Assembly: GCF_002573715.1 (NCBI RefSeq)
Contig: NZ_PDHM01000016.1
Coordinates: forward strand, 165,649-229,648
DNA length: 64,000 nucleotides
Source: Paenibacillus sp. EZ-K15
Lineage (GTDB): Bacteria; Bacillota; Bacilli; Paenibacillales; Paenibacillaceae
Direction of reading: 5' to 3'
The position numbers and the translations under genes are program-made. Below, piece by piece: positions 24,598-33,178 of this stretch (position 1 is its first letter; each line of letters opens with the position of its first letter). The notes under the pieces were generated by a model. It made no database searches. It saw nothing but the letters and a program-made list of their open reading frames with translations, and was not told where the DNA came from.

Positions 24598-24640
24598 GAA
24601 CCTCCCCAAGGTTAGAGCCAGAGGTGGGTTTTTGGTCCTT
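24598..24640 (+). terminator. Terminator after the toxin-like peptide
   Basis: GAACCTCCCC-aaggttagagcca-GAGGTGGGTT followed by TTTGG; an imperfect stem with a G-rich right side. Shape and position are as in type I toxin genes. Confidence 0.6.
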
Positions 24641-24903
24641 TTTAACTCAGAAGGGATGACCCATCCAAGCCAATTGTTGAGCCGAGTGTTAGCCGCACGC
24701 AGCTTCTTTCAAAGTAAGATAACACAATTGGAAAAGAAGTGAACAGGAAATGGATTAAAGAATATTGAAGCATAATAAAGACGACAAAACTAGAATAGAA
24801 CAGCGTATTACAGGCGTGTTAAGACGTAATACAACATAATGAAAGACAAGCGATTGGCAGAGGAGCAGAATCAGTGGACAAGAAGTAAAAGAGGTGAGTA
24901 CAA
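24641..24903. other. Intergenic stretch, no gene seen
   Basis: AT-rich sequence without a credible reading frame, hairpin or attC box. A GAGGTG ribosome site at the end belongs to the next gene. Confidence 0.6.
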
Positions 24904-25245
24904 ATGAAGGTAATAACACTATGTGGATCGACAAAATTTAAAAAAGAATTTGAACAAGCCAATAGATACTTAACCCTTAAAGGGAATATTGTTTTTAGTT
25001 TAGCTTTTTTTGAGCAAAGCGAAGGAATCGAGATTACCAAGGAACAAGCAGAATTGTTTGAAGAAATCCATTTTCGTAAAATTGACATGTCAGATGAAAT
25101 ATTTGTTATCGATGTTGGTGGTTACATTGGTAGTAGCACAAGAAAAGAAATTGAATATGCAATTGAAAAAGGAAAGATAATTAAGTTCTTTTCAAAAAGC
25201 GAATTAGTAAAAAAACGGCAAGACAAACGAATTAATCCGAAATAA
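24904..25245 (+). CDS. Nucleoside 2-deoxyribosyltransferase-like protein
   Basis: 113 residues. MKVITLCGSTKFKKEFEQANRYLTLKG is the start of small Rossmann-like deoxyribosyltransferase relatives, and EIHFRKIDMSDEIFVIDVGGYIGSSTRKEIEYA (about 57-90) has the D-x-x-D/V-D-G-Y-I-G-S-S-T-x-x-E-I pattern in which the Glu is catalytic. Many such proteins process modified nucleotides or NAD-related signals (TIR/SLOG-like fold). GAGGTG precedes ATG. An attC-like site follows at 25276, so it was a cassette gene. Confidence 0.75.
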   Translation: MKVITLCGSTKFKKEFEQANRYLTLKGNIVFSLAFFEQSEGIEITKEQAELFEEIHFRKIDMSDEIFVIDVGGYIGSSTRKEIEYAIEKGKIIKFFSKSELVKKRQDKRINPK

Positions 25246-25275
25246 TATTGGTGGTAATCAGAGAAGTCGCTATCA

Positions 25276-25430
25276 TCTCATAACAAAGTATCTACGTTGC
25301 GGACCGTTCGGCCCTTGGTCTTCAGAGGTTGGGTCAGGCAGAGATAACCCTGGAAGGCTAAGTGGCGAAGCCACCCAATCGCTGCACTCCTTCAAGCCTT
25401 TCGGGTTCAGGAATACAAGAATGAGGCAAC
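25276..25430 (+). repeat. attC-like site, degenerate right end
   Basis: TCTCATAAC (25276-25284), GTATCTACG, left hairpin TTGGTCTTCAGAG ..., right hairpin GAAGGCTAAGTGG / CTTCAAGCCTTTC, then CAGGAATAC-AAGAA-TGAGG. The AACGTTA part of the end box appears deleted between AAGAA and TGAG. Confidence 0.65.
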
Positions 25431-25645
25431 GATAATACCCGGTTTGAAACCATTCCAACTGTTCGTCATTCGTATAGCTGCTCAATGCTTTTAATCGAGT
25501 AAATGCAATCAACCAATAGCTAAAAGTAGAAACTTGATTTCAAGTGAAACTTTTAATACTACAAAATTAAAAAGATGGGAAAATGTTGAGTTTATATGGT
25601 GATGAAGAAAATTTATAAACTCTGACGTAAGGAGAGAAAGAACAT

Positions 25646-26701
25646 ATGGGCAAGAAGAAAAAAACCTTACCGAAAAATTTTGATGAACTAATTAATGCAG
25701 GCGATATATCAGCATTAAAAGAGGTATTTACCCGATGCGAATTTGATGCCCGAGGCGGTTACAGTAAATCAACAGCCTTGAGCTTTTACGAAGTACCGAA
25801 TGAATTGGTTCGCTGGCTCGTGGAACAAGGTGCTGATATAAATGTTAGAGATAATTACGGAGCAACGCCTTTACACAAACATGCAATGAGTTGGTGTGGT
25901 GATACGGAGTTGCTGCTTGAATTGGGTGCAGATATAGAAGCCACTGATTATCAAAACGAGACACCTTTATTTGCCGCCGCAGGTTCATTTAAAGCAAAAG
26001 CGGTTCACACGTTGGTTACTAAAGGCGCAAATATCAGCGCAAAAAATAAGATGAGACAGACTCCATTAGAAAAAGCTTTGGCATTGTGCAGGAACGCGGA
26101 TATTGTCAATATGGCGGAAGTTGCCGATATTTTGCTTAACGCTGGAATAACTGTAACGCCGGAAATGAAAGATTCTATTAAGCGAATCGGAAGTGACTTT
26201 GAATTTCACAGAGAAGGATTTAATAAAGAATATTTGAATCAAACCGATGAGGCACTTTTACGTCTATATGAGCTATTTGATGTTACTCCAGTAGAGAAGC
26301 GAAAGACGCACGACGGCGCCTCTTCAATAACAGTATCAACAAAGGGATGGCAGGCACAACATAATGAACTCTGGAATTTACTTATCCCTTCAAAAGGACA
26401 TGCGAAAACCATACAGGGTGAGGTTATCCGGATTACTGGTAAAGTATCGTACGAAATTTTAGATAATGGCGGTATTAACTGGGATAATCAATTTTTTAAA
26501 ATTCTCAATAGTTTAATTCATTACTTTAGCTTGGGTACACCATTAAATCCCGCTTCACTTCAGGAGGCAGTAACATTAGCGAAAGAACTTCACAACGGAA
26601 ATGGTAGTGATGAACCTGCGAGACTGTGCGAACTAGCAGTGCATTGGGTACTAAGCAATCCGAATCCTATTACTCTGGAACAGCCTGACTATAAGCGATA
26701 A
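25646..26701 (+). CDS. Ankyrin repeat protein
   Basis: 351 residues. Residues 50-170 hold three to four ankyrin repeats: LVEQGADINVRDNYGATPLHKHA, LLELGADIEATDYQNETPLFAAA, LVTKGANISAKNKMRQTPLEKAL, then LLNAGITVTPE. The rest (about 230-345) is a globular region with GWQAQHNELWNLLIPSKGHA that recurs in uncharacterised ankyrin proteins. Presumably a cytoplasmic protein-protein interaction module. AAGGAGAG site; followed by a left half-site at 26802. Confidence 0.85.
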   Translation: MGKKKKTLPKNFDELINAGDISALKEVFTRCEFDARGGYSKSTALSFYEVPNELVRWLVEQGADINVRDNYGATPLHKHAMSWCGDTELLLELGADIEATDYQNETPLFAAAGSFKAKAVHTLVTKGANISAKNKMRQTPLEKALALCRNADIVNMAEVADILLNAGITVTPEMKDSIKRIGSDFEFHREGFNKEYLNQTDEALLRLYELFDVTPVEKRKTHDGASSITVSTKGWQAQHNELWNLLIPSKGHAKTIQGEVIRITGKVSYEILDNGGINWDNQFFKILNSLIHYFSLGTPLNPASLQEAVTLAKELHNGNGSDEPARLCELAVHWVLSNPNPITLEQPDYKR

Positions 26702-26801
26702 CAAGGGGAAATTATTTTAATTCAATACAATAAGAAATGTAAAGAACGGAGTGAAATGAAATAACTGATGAAGTGCGTTGTTGAGTAACAAGACAATCAT
26801 A

Positions 26802-26872
26802 TCTGATAACACTGTATTTACGCGGCGGTGCTTACGCTCCTTGGTCTGCCAGAGGCATTTCGAAGAAGGGTG
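26802..26872 (+). repeat. attC-like left half-site
   Basis: TCTGATAAC (26802-26810), GTATTTACG, CTCCTTGGTCTGCCAGAGGCATTTCGAAGAAG: left arm and half of the left hairpin. The return strand and the right hairpin are missing. Confidence 0.65.
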
Positions 26873-26881
26873 ATTAACAAT

Positions 26882-27097
26882 TTGATTATAAAAAATAAAT
26901 GGATTCTTTGCACAAACCTTCGTTCAGATCAAGAAGTTAGCAAAGGTGACTCATTAATTATCTACGATGATTTAAAGATCAAAGGTATACCACGGAAGCA
27001 ACTGCGCAAGACACTTTGCAGATCATACAGCATGGTAAAACAAGAAGACATAGTGATTGATACAGACAATGATCGTATCGACAAACCACAGTACTAA
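26882..27097 (+). CDS. Short hypothetical protein, probably truncated
   Basis: 71 residues if it starts at TTG 26882; the frame is open further upstream into the half-site, so the natural start was probably lost. Reads LIIKNKWILCTNLRSDQEV...GIPRKQLRKTLCRSYSM. Not recognised. It lies between a left and a right half-site. Confidence 0.45.
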   Translation: MIIKNKWILCTNLRSDQEVSKGDSLIIYDDLKIKGIPRKQLRKTLCRSYSMVKQEDIVIDTDNDRIDKPQY

Positions 27098-27123
27098 ACA
27101 AACTTAGAACGGAGGAAGATAAT

Positions 27124-27312
27124 AAGTACGAATATATATTTGTTGACGCTAAATTGGGTGGTTTTTTTTCAGAAGCAACACATCAACAGACAATTATTGA
27201 ATATGCAAGAGAGGGTTGGCGGTTAGTCCAAGTACTTCCCACTAAGTATGATGGAAATGGAAAGCCAACTCATTACGAGATTATATTTGAAAGACCAGTA
27301 CAAAAGAGTTAA
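27124..27312 (+). pseudogene. DUF4177-like small protein without a start codon
   Basis: 63 codons KYEYIFVDAKLGGF...IIEYAREGWRLVQVLPT...YEIIFERP, the beta-alpha-beta pattern of DUF4177. GGAGG lies at the right distance, but where ATGAAG is expected the sequence is ATAAG, consistent with loss of the G of the start codon. No other start is in frame. Confidence 0.6.
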
Positions 27313-27343
27313 AGATTGAAAGTTTGTGAAGTGTTAGCATCTC

Positions 27344-27384
27344 AAAGAGGGAGTGATGGGACGTCGTGAACACGGGAACGTTAG
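27344..27384 (+). repeat. attC-like right half-site
   Basis: GGGACGTCGTGAACACGGGAACGTTAGC: the right outer arm (CGTGAACAC) and end box GTTAGCTGA (27380-27388), without the left half. Confidence 0.6.
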
Positions 27385-27388
27385 CTGA

Positions 27389-27935
27389 AATTACCTTAGA
27401 TTAAATAAACTTAAAGGTTGATTCTATATGGATTTACAATTTAAAGATAGTCTGAAAAACACGTGTACTGTCCTTTTGATATATGTTGGAAACGCAATAT
27501 AGACCGTGGTGACAGAACAGAAGATCAATCAGATTGGCAGAGTAAAATAATGGATTGAAAACATTAACTATAGTTGCTCTGTCAATACCAGTTTGAATAC
27601 ATCAGAAGAATGTGCTGAAATTGGCCTCCTCCAATTGCCGGGCGGCACTTTCCATTTTTTCTGCCGAAGGGCTGACGCTTCACCGAGTTCAGGGAGGTCC
27701 GTGTCCGCACGAAGTGCGTCTTTCTCGTTTCAGCGGCTTCAAAGGTTCGGAACAGAATATGTACTTTTTTTAAAAAATAATGGTTACAGTAGGTATTCGC
27801 TTCGCTCTTGTTCCAAACTAAAAAATAATGTTCCGGTGAGCATATTATTTTTGAACGAGAAACTCCAGCACATGGGTAAATACTGTTTCAAGAACTTCTT
27901 TCTTTACCAAAAACAGATTTCCTTGTATTACATTT
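27389..27935. other. Gene-poor stretch
   Basis: After the half-site, ATG 27429 gives only about 24 codons (MDLQFKDSLKNTCTVLLIYV) before a stop, probably a truncated cassette gene. The GC-rich block at 27620-27750 has no convincing reading frame. Confidence 0.5.
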
Positions 27936-27985
27936 TAAAGAGAGCGTCCTTCAGCCATCTACATGGCTGAAGGACGCTCTCTTTT
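27936..27985 (+). terminator. Long perfect hairpin
   Basis: AAAAGAGAGCGTCCTTCAG CCAT / ATGG CTGAAGGACGCTCTCTTTT with a CTAC loop: a 23-bp stem with A-run before and T-run after, able to terminate in both directions. No gene ends beside it. Confidence 0.8.
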
Positions 27986-28404
27986 AAGTTCTAAATATTC
28001 CGATAATAAAAACTTTCATTATCAATTTTAATCGCTTACATTCATGACTAACTCCCTCTGTTTGCGCAGAAGGTCATTTAATGGTTACTTGTATACAAAA
28101 TGAGCGGGAGAAGAACTTGGAATATTTTGTGGAAGACTCTTGTCTTAATTCCACTCTAATTAATTATTCGTGAATCAGCTCAATCTATTGGAAGGTCGTC
28201 TGCTTGTAAGGAGGGAGTAATTATCGTACTGCCTCTTTTTGGCTTTTGTAATTGCTCCGACAGTCATAGAAGAAGTAACCAGTAAATTACCAAAATCCGG
28301 TCGTTGACGAATAGATATATTATTAATTTTATGGTGCTTATAGATATGAGGGAAATGCTAGATCGTGTACGGAATGATGGTACTGTAGTGCAACCTTACT
28401 TTCT
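27986..28404. other. Intergenic stretch, no gene seen
   Basis: No supported reading frame, attC box or hairpin was found here. Confidence 0.5.
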
Positions 28405-28665
28405 TTACTCAGTTTCTTCCCCAAGTAAATACCCCACAGAGATTTCCAAAGCTTTGGCGATCATCACGACTTCATAGTCTTGAACGAGACGATCTTGACC
28501 CTCCAGACGTGAGAGACTGGTCTGACTGATATCTAGCCCTAATGTTTGCAATCTGGCGAGGAATTCTCTTTGCTTGATCCCTCTACTTTTCCGGATAGCT
28601 ATCACTCGGGATCCGATAATATTTTTGTTCCCAGGTGGTTCTTGTCTATGCTTCATCAGTAACAC
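28405..28665 (-). CDS. XRE-family HTH regulator
   Basis: 86 residues; helix-turn-helix at about 20-72: GSRVIAIRKSRGIKQREFLARL...ISQTSLSRLEGQDRLVQDYEVVMIAKAL, closing with VGYLLGE, the usual end of Cro/C1-type domains. Divergent from the Spo0E-like gene, with an inverted repeat between them that is a good operator candidate; probably autoregulated repressor of that small module. Confidence 0.85.
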   Translation of the reverse strand: MLLMKHRQEPPGNKNIIGSRVIAIRKSRGIKQREFLARLQTLGLDISQTSLSRLEGQDRLVQDYEVVMIAKALEISVGYLLGEETE

Positions 28666-28703
28666 CCCTCATTTCATCCAAATTGTAAGAGAAATTACGG
28701 TTG

Positions 28704-28755
28704 TTTTAATGCGAATATCGAATTAAAATAAAATAAACCGATAATCGCATTAAAA
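28704..28755. promoter_or_regulatory. Inverted-repeat operator between divergent genes
   Basis: TTTTAATGCGAATATCG (28704-28720) and CGATAATCGCATTAAAA (28739-28755) are complementary at 16 of 17 positions with an 18-bp A/T spacer. The half-site centre-to-centre distance and the position just upstream of the XRE gene suit binding of a dimer or tetramer. Confidence 0.6.
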
Positions 28756-28818
28756 AGACTGCTCCTTCTAGCATTAACAAGAGAAGATGAATTTTAGACC
28801 CATCGGAGGTGTGGATGG

Positions 28819-29004
28819 ATGAGCCGGTTGCACAACTTATTGGAGGAGGAACGGCGAAAGCTGAATAAGCTTGGAGAAGAGTCAGTGAAGCAGTCGATTC
28901 CGTTATCCGATAACCCTGAGGTTCTGGCACAGAGCCGAAGGGTCGATGAACTGGTAGCCCGATATGAAGACATGAAAGCGAGACGTAATCGGGTTGCACG
29001 ATGA
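28819..29004 (+). CDS. Spo0E-like aspartyl-phosphate phosphatase
   Basis: 61 residues. Two predicted helices, the second with SRRVDELVARYEDMK, matching the Spo0E signature S-Q-x-L-D-x-x-I-x-x-Y. Such proteins dephosphorylate Spo0A-P and delay sporulation. GGAGG-rich leader. Paralogues of this longer type (EERRKLNKLGEESV opening) are common in Paenibacillus-like genomes; function is inferred. Confidence 0.7.
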   Translation: MSRLHNLLEEERRKLNKLGEESVKQSIPLSDNPEVLAQSRRVDELVARYEDMKARRNRVAR

Positions 29005-29037
29005 GTACTGTAAATGAGAGGTAGGGGAGGCAAAACA

Positions 29038-29367
29038 ATGGAATTTCCACCGTGGTTTCAACAAGCGGTTCAAAGCAGACTGGATGAAGTGTCTGCACGA
29101 ATCGAACATGATCCTGAATTAAGTCAGGTATGTGGGGAAGCAGACGAGGCGTTTGAAGCGTTGTTTGCAGGCAAGGACGTGAAGCGGATGCCTGAATATG
29201 CAGAGTGGGAGAATCATCATATCATAAGCAAAGGGATACAGAATGAGCTGCTGTACATGCAAGGGCTACGGGATGGCATTCAACTCACTGTATCCTTTCT
29301 GAGTCATTCGATGAGATCAGATGGAGAAAGCGAAAAGCCGAATGTCCATAAAGCGAAACAACCTTGA
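29038..29367 (+). CDS. Hypothetical protein downstream of Spo0E-like gene
   Basis: 109 residues from ATG 29038 behind GGGGAGG. MEFPPWFQQAVQSRLDEVSARIEHDPEL... then MPEYAEWENHHIISKGIQNELLYMQGLRDGIQL. All-helical; not recognised with confidence, but the ending L-Y-M-Q-G-L-R-D-G-x-Q-L resembles small phage or sporulation-linked helical proteins, and the minus-strand gene at 37994-38293 ends in a related way (YLQGFKDALHL). Co-transcribed with the Spo0E-like gene. Confidence 0.7.
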   Translation: MEFPPWFQQAVQSRLDEVSARIEHDPELSQVCGEADEAFEALFAGKDVKRMPEYAEWENHHIISKGIQNELLYMQGLRDGIQLTVSFLSHSMRSDGESEKPNVHKAKQP

Positions 29368-29374
29368 ATTGAAC

Positions 29375-29418
29375 TAAAATAAGCCGAAGTCTCAGTATTA
29401 CACGCTTCGGCTTATTTT
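29375..29418 (+). terminator. Terminator of the Spo0E-like operon
   Basis: AAAATAAGCCGAAG-tctcagtattacacg-CTTCGGCTTATTTT, perfect 14-bp stem. Confidence 0.88.
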
Positions 29419-29672
29419 ATGTTCTTCCTTATTTTGTCCCTTACTTCATTTATTATCTCTACTCACCGACTTGAACCACTCATACACTACTTGGGTGATC
29501 TGGTCACCGCCATTGGATTTTTCCAATGGGTAACAAATTGATATGATGTATTATATTACGTAGCAGCCTTACCAATGTGTACGAAATAGATTTGAAATAA
29601 GCTTTGAAATAAAAGAAGAAATAAACAAGACAAAATGGAATAAAGAATAGGGTGCTTTACTCAAAAGGTCCA

Positions 29673-29807
29673 TCGTATAACATCGTATCTACGCTTCGGG
29701 GGACAAGAGAAGTGAATTCAACTCACAACCTTGTGAGGCTAAGTCCGTCGGACCCAGTCGCTGGCGCTCCTTTAAGCCTCTCGGGTTCGCAGATACAGAA
29801 GCGTTAT
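29673..29807 (+). repeat. attC-like recombination site 23 (complete)
   Basis: TCGTATAAC (29673-29681), outer arm CGTATCTACG / CGCAGATAC, shortened left arm, right hairpin GTGAGGCTAAGT / TTTAAGCCTCTC, end box GTTATACGC (29803-29811). Here the two boxes of one site match almost fully, suggesting a cassette was lost between two identical ends. Confidence 0.78.
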
Positions 29808-29920
29808 ACGCAATCGCCTAAAGCAAAAGCATGATAAAAAAGAAAGGCTCTGTTAAATTTAGTTGTTGATAATCGACTTTTGGGAACTAATGTTCTATAA
29901 TTGAACCGACTACATTAGGG

Positions 29921-30978
29921 TTGGTGATGATTGTGAGGGCAACTGATATCCTTAAAGCCATTCAAAAACTAAATCCAGCAGAGAAACACCGTTTACGAGA
30001 ATATTTAATTGATGCACTTACTGAATCAAGTTCGACTAGAACTGTTCTTCACAAAATATCTGAGCGTAAAAACAAGATTGGTTATCAATGCCCAGATTGC
30101 GAATCGGAGCATATTGTTCGATTCGGTAAATATACAACAATCGTTGATGGCGAAGAAGTTAAAAAGCAACGCTATCGATGTAAGGCTTGTAAAAAGACAT
30201 TCACTGACCTCACAAATACTGTTCTTTATCGAACTCGTCACCTTAACCAGTGGATTAAATTTGTTGAGTGTATGATTGAAGGTTATTCTCTTCGTAAGTC
30301 CGCTGATTTAATCGGGAACATCACTAAACGTCACTTTATTTTATTGGAGACATAAACTATTATCATCGTTAAAAACAAATGGAAATACCAAATTTCGAAG
30401 GTATCGTTGAAATGGACGAGACCTATTTCCTGTACTCGGAAAAAGGACAAAGAAAAATTAAAGATAGAAAGCCTCGCAAACGTGGCGGTTCTGCAAAGAA
30501 GCGTGGTATAAGCAATGAACAAGTATGTGTATTGGTTGCAAGGGACCGTGACAAGACCACTTTTTCGCAGATATTGGGAATGGGTAGGTTAACGAAATAC
30601 CAGTTAGACAAAGCCATCGGGCATAAACTTTCAAATGAAAATGTATTATGTACAGATTCCTGGCGTGCATTTAAAACATACGCTGCTGACAAAGGCATAG
30701 ATATTTACCAATTCAAGTCTGACGGTAAAATTCGTACAAAAGGGCTTTATCACATTCAGAACGTTAATAATTACCACAGAAGACTCAAGGGGTGGATGCA
30801 ACGATTCAATGGTGTTGCAACCAAGTATTTAAACAATTATCTTACGTGGTTCCAAGTGTTAGAAAGCATCCAACACCAAAGAAATGAAGTAACAATGAAT
30901 GACTTGAATATTAAAGGGAATTTAGTACAGAATTCAGCAACTTTTGATAAAATAAGGTTAACTAAATTTGCTGTATAA
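29921..30978 (+). pseudogene. IS1595-family transposase with two frameshifts
   Basis: First part to 30355 carries the Zn-ribbon YQCPDCESEHIVRFG...YRCKACKKTFTDLTNT and CMIEGYSLRKSADLI. The stretch VTLFYWRHKLLSSLKTNG is in another frame (about 30330-30395). The last part, 30379-30978, has EMDETYF (acidic), KRGGSAKKRGISNEQVCVLVA, CTDSWRAFKTYA (second Asp), YHIQNVNNYHRRLK and GVATKYLNNYLTWF. The catalytic residues survive, so the copy died more recently than the one at 3163-5100. Confidence 0.85.
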
Positions 30979-31130
30979 ACACTGATACTTATTATTATTT
31001 CTCTTAGAGAGTATATTTTTTGTTAATGCAAGATATTTTTTATTCAAGAAGTAAAATACGATATTATCTAATAAATTTGAGAAATAAATAAACTAAGAGG
31101 TAGATTTTAGCTTATTTAAGGGGGGATTAT

Positions 31131-31274
31131 ATGGAGGTTTTTGGAATTATAGGATTCACTTTCGGAGCTATGGGATTTATTTTTGGACTTATTGCTTTTA
31201 CAACGGCATTGACTAATAGTAATAAAGTAAAAGAACTTGAAAAGAGGATTGATGATTTAGAGGGAAAATCATAA
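31131..31274 (+). CDS. 47-residue membrane micro-protein (IS passenger)
   Basis: MEVFGIIGFTFGAMGFIFGL then IAFTTALTNSNKVKELEKRIDDLEGKS: one glycine-rich transmembrane helix followed by a short coiled coil. AAGGGGGG site 6 bp before ATG. Inside the IS, between transposase and right end. Similar short membrane peptides occur widely in Bacilli; function unknown. Confidence 0.65.
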   Translation: MEVFGIIGFTFGAMGFIFGLIAFTTALTNSNKVKELEKRIDDLEGKS

Positions 31275-31485
31275 ACAATCATTCAAGTAAAGGGTGCTTT
31301 AATTGAATTAAGACATTATTAAAATTAAGAACTTCTAATCTCTGGGAGTTCTTAATTTTTTATCTTATATCAACACTAAAATTTAACAGAGCCAAAAAGA
31401 AAAGAAGATATACTTATGTGGGTTCCTTATGAAACAATAAGAAAACATCCTCCAGATTTTCTTGTACAGTATCGTTTTTATACAC

Positions 31486-32926
31486 GAGCATTTTGCATAA
31501 TTCAATTTTCGATTCGAAGTCAAAGTCTGGCCGCATCCAAAGCTCCGTTTTTGAGATTTGGGTTATAAATGGGCAGACGGGCAGAATTTCGGTGAGGCTT
31601 AAATTTTAAGCAGCGTTTTGAACGCGTTGCTTCGCGATGGCAAGTGCAGAGGCAAGTAACACAATCGCATTCAAATATTGGTGGGTCGTCACTTTGTGAA
31701 TCCCGAAAACATGGAGTTGGTCTGCGGTTAAATAGGTCTTCATTCGAGAATTACAGCGTTCCACACTGGTTCGTTTATTGTAAAGTTCCTTCCAGCCTCG
31801 GCTTTCTCGATGAGGTAGTGCATAGCGCCTGAGATCCGTTTGACTGTTGATTTTGACGACCACTCCATAATTGGAGGATGAACAAGCGGCCATGCCTAAA
31901 GGGCAATCCACTTGACCTGTCGCATGCGGACAACGGAATTTCAAATGTGCCTTCTCCTGCCCCCAATACGTCATGGGAAAGCCCATCGAACAACGGGGTG
32001 TGCCTTTGCCGGTGATCCCCGCGGGCGGTTCCTTTTCATTTCGTGGATTCAGCGGGATAATGGCTTGTGCCTTGACGTTCCGGGCTGCCTCGTAGTTTTT
32101 CATTTGGTCGTAACCCGCATCCAGCATGAAGAATTTCGCTTTGGATTTCGCAGCGGCAAGCGTCATGAGAGCAGGCCCTTCATCTCCGTCGTTTACATGG
32201 GCAGGCGTTACCTTGAGCGCCATCGGAAGTTCACTTTTGGTATCGACGGCCAGATGCAACTTATAGCCAATCCATTTGACTTTGTTGCCAAAGGTATCAA
32301 ACTTCGCTCCCCAGTTGGCATTGCCGGTGAGTTCGCTTTTTCGCTTGGGTTCTTTTTTCTCGTAGGCGTGAATGGCTGCGCTGTCGATGGCAACATGAGT
32401 TCCGTCGATGATTCCAGCTTCTTGGCACTGAACCACAAGCTCCTCAAACAACTGTTTTGCAAGGTTTTTGTGAGTCAACTCGGCAAAGACTCGGCTTAAT
32501 GTAGAAATGGAAGGGGCAGAGAGATCCAGCCGAAGTCCACATTGGTAACGGAAACGAAGGTCAAACTCCAGTCTGCGCTTTGGACCGGTGAACGTATCGA
32601 TGTTCACTAAGGGAGCAGCGAGCAAGGCGCGAAGAATACCTTGACGACAGTGTCCATCCGTTCCTCGGGGTGAGGAATTTCTCAATTCTTTCGCGTAAGG
32701 TCGTAGGTCCAGTGCGCTGAAAAAGATAGGCAATCGCTCTTTCGATTCGATTTTTTGAAGCTCCTCAAAGGAAAATAGACTTTCTTGGAGAATATACAAA
32801 AAGGGGCTTCCTCCTCTTGAGTGTTTTGGTGTCGTTACCAAAAAACTTCTTCAAGTTGGGGTGAAGTCCTTTTTTGTACCCAAAATTCCTTTGTGTATCA
32901 AGGGCTTAGATTAATGCAAAATGCTC
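31486..32926. mobile_element. DDE-transposase insertion sequence, 1441 bp
   Basis: 13-bp perfect inverted ends GAGCATTTTGCAT (31486-31498) and ATGCAAAATGCTC (32914-32926). Flanking ACAC on both sides (31482-31485, 32927-32930) is a 4-bp duplication, and removing one copy with the IS restores an open frame. One intact transposase gene on the minus strand. Family assignment (IS1182- or IS4/IS5-like) is not certain. Confidence 0.85.
31606..32841 (-). CDS. DDE transposase (IS1182/IS4-like)
   Basis: 411 residues, intact. N-terminal DUF772-like region (LEFDLRFRYQCGLRLDLSAPSISTLSRVF), catalytic core with HVAIDSAAIHAYEKK (first Asp, about 157), FFMLDAGYDQMKNYEAA (second Asp), and a C-terminal RTSVERCNSRMKTY (Glu) signature as in DDE_Tnp_1 enzymes. 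A Cys-rich insertion (FRCPHATGQVDCPLG) is present. Probably able to transpose. Confidence 0.9.
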   Translation of the reverse strand: MVTTPKHSRGGSPFLYILQESLFSFEELQKIESKERLPIFFSALDLRPYAKELRNSSPRGTDGHCRQGILRALLAAPLVNIDTFTGPKRRLEFDLRFRYQCGLRLDLSAPSISTLSRVFAELTHKNLAKQLFEELVVQCQEAGIIDGTHVAIDSAAIHAYEKKEPKRKSELTGNANWGAKFDTFGNKVKWIGYKLHLAVDTKSELPMALKVTPAHVNDGDEGPALMTLAAAKSKAKFFMLDAGYDQMKNYEAARNVKAQAIIPLNPRNEKEPPAGITGKGTPRCSMGFPMTYWGQEKAHLKFRCPHATGQVDCPLGMAACSSSNYGVVVKINSQTDLRRYALPHRESRGWKELYNKRTSVERCNSRMKTYLTADQLHVFGIHKVTTHQYLNAIVLLASALAIAKQRVQNAA

Positions 32927-33030
32927 ACACCTGAAGAAGGTGGTAGACGAAATCTTTTTTCTCAAGGATATGGACAAATTCTTATATAGAAGATCATTGA
33001 AATTAGCAAGCTTGCTCAAAGAAGAAGTAA

Positions 33031-33047
33031 CTAAGAACGTTATCTGA
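33031..33047 (+). repeat. attC-like right-end fragment
   Basis: AAGAACGTTATCTGAAAT: only the last part of a site. End box GTTATCTGA (33039-33047) matches 8 of 9 with TCAGGTAAC at 33679, so the cassette 33039-33678 is still recognisable. Confidence 0.65.
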
Positions 33048-33178
33048 AATCGTCGGGATAAAAATATGTTTAAACGCCAGGATCTCAAGATATTAGTTCA
33101 AATAGAATATAACCATAGTCAGAATTTATATTATTAATGTTCGCAACTTTTGTAATTAATATATTGGGCGGTGTGAAT

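Larger units (their letters stand above)
29846..31393. mobile_element. IS1595-family insertion with micro-protein passenger
   Basis: Inverted ends GGCTCTGTTAAATTT (29846) and AAATTTAACAGAGCC (to 31393), continuing AGTTGTTGATA / TATCAACACT. Flanked by AAAAAGAAA at 29837-29845 and 31394-31402 (8-9 bp target duplication in an A-rich target). 1548 bp, with a frameshifted transposase and a 47-residue passenger gene. Confidence 0.87.
31416..32989 (+). pseudogene. Small cassette gene split by an IS
   Basis: MWVPYETIRKHPPDFLVQYRFYT up to 31485 and, after removal of the IS and one ACAC copy, PEEGGRRNLFSQGYGQILI ending TAG at 32987-32989. The joined frame is continuous. The phrase QYRFYTPEEGGR...GY resembles the EF-Tu C-terminal-like beta-barrel family, so this is probably the start of such a gene, truncated further downstream. 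Confidence 0.55.

Noticed and set aside
25273..25512. Minus-strand 79-residue frame
   Set aside because: Half of it is attC-like sequence. The start (MIAFTRLKALSSYTNDEQLEW) might be a gene scrap but cannot be supported.
27604..27970. 125-residue reading frame
   Set aside because: Odd composition, no ribosome site, and its end lies in the long hairpin at 27936-27985.
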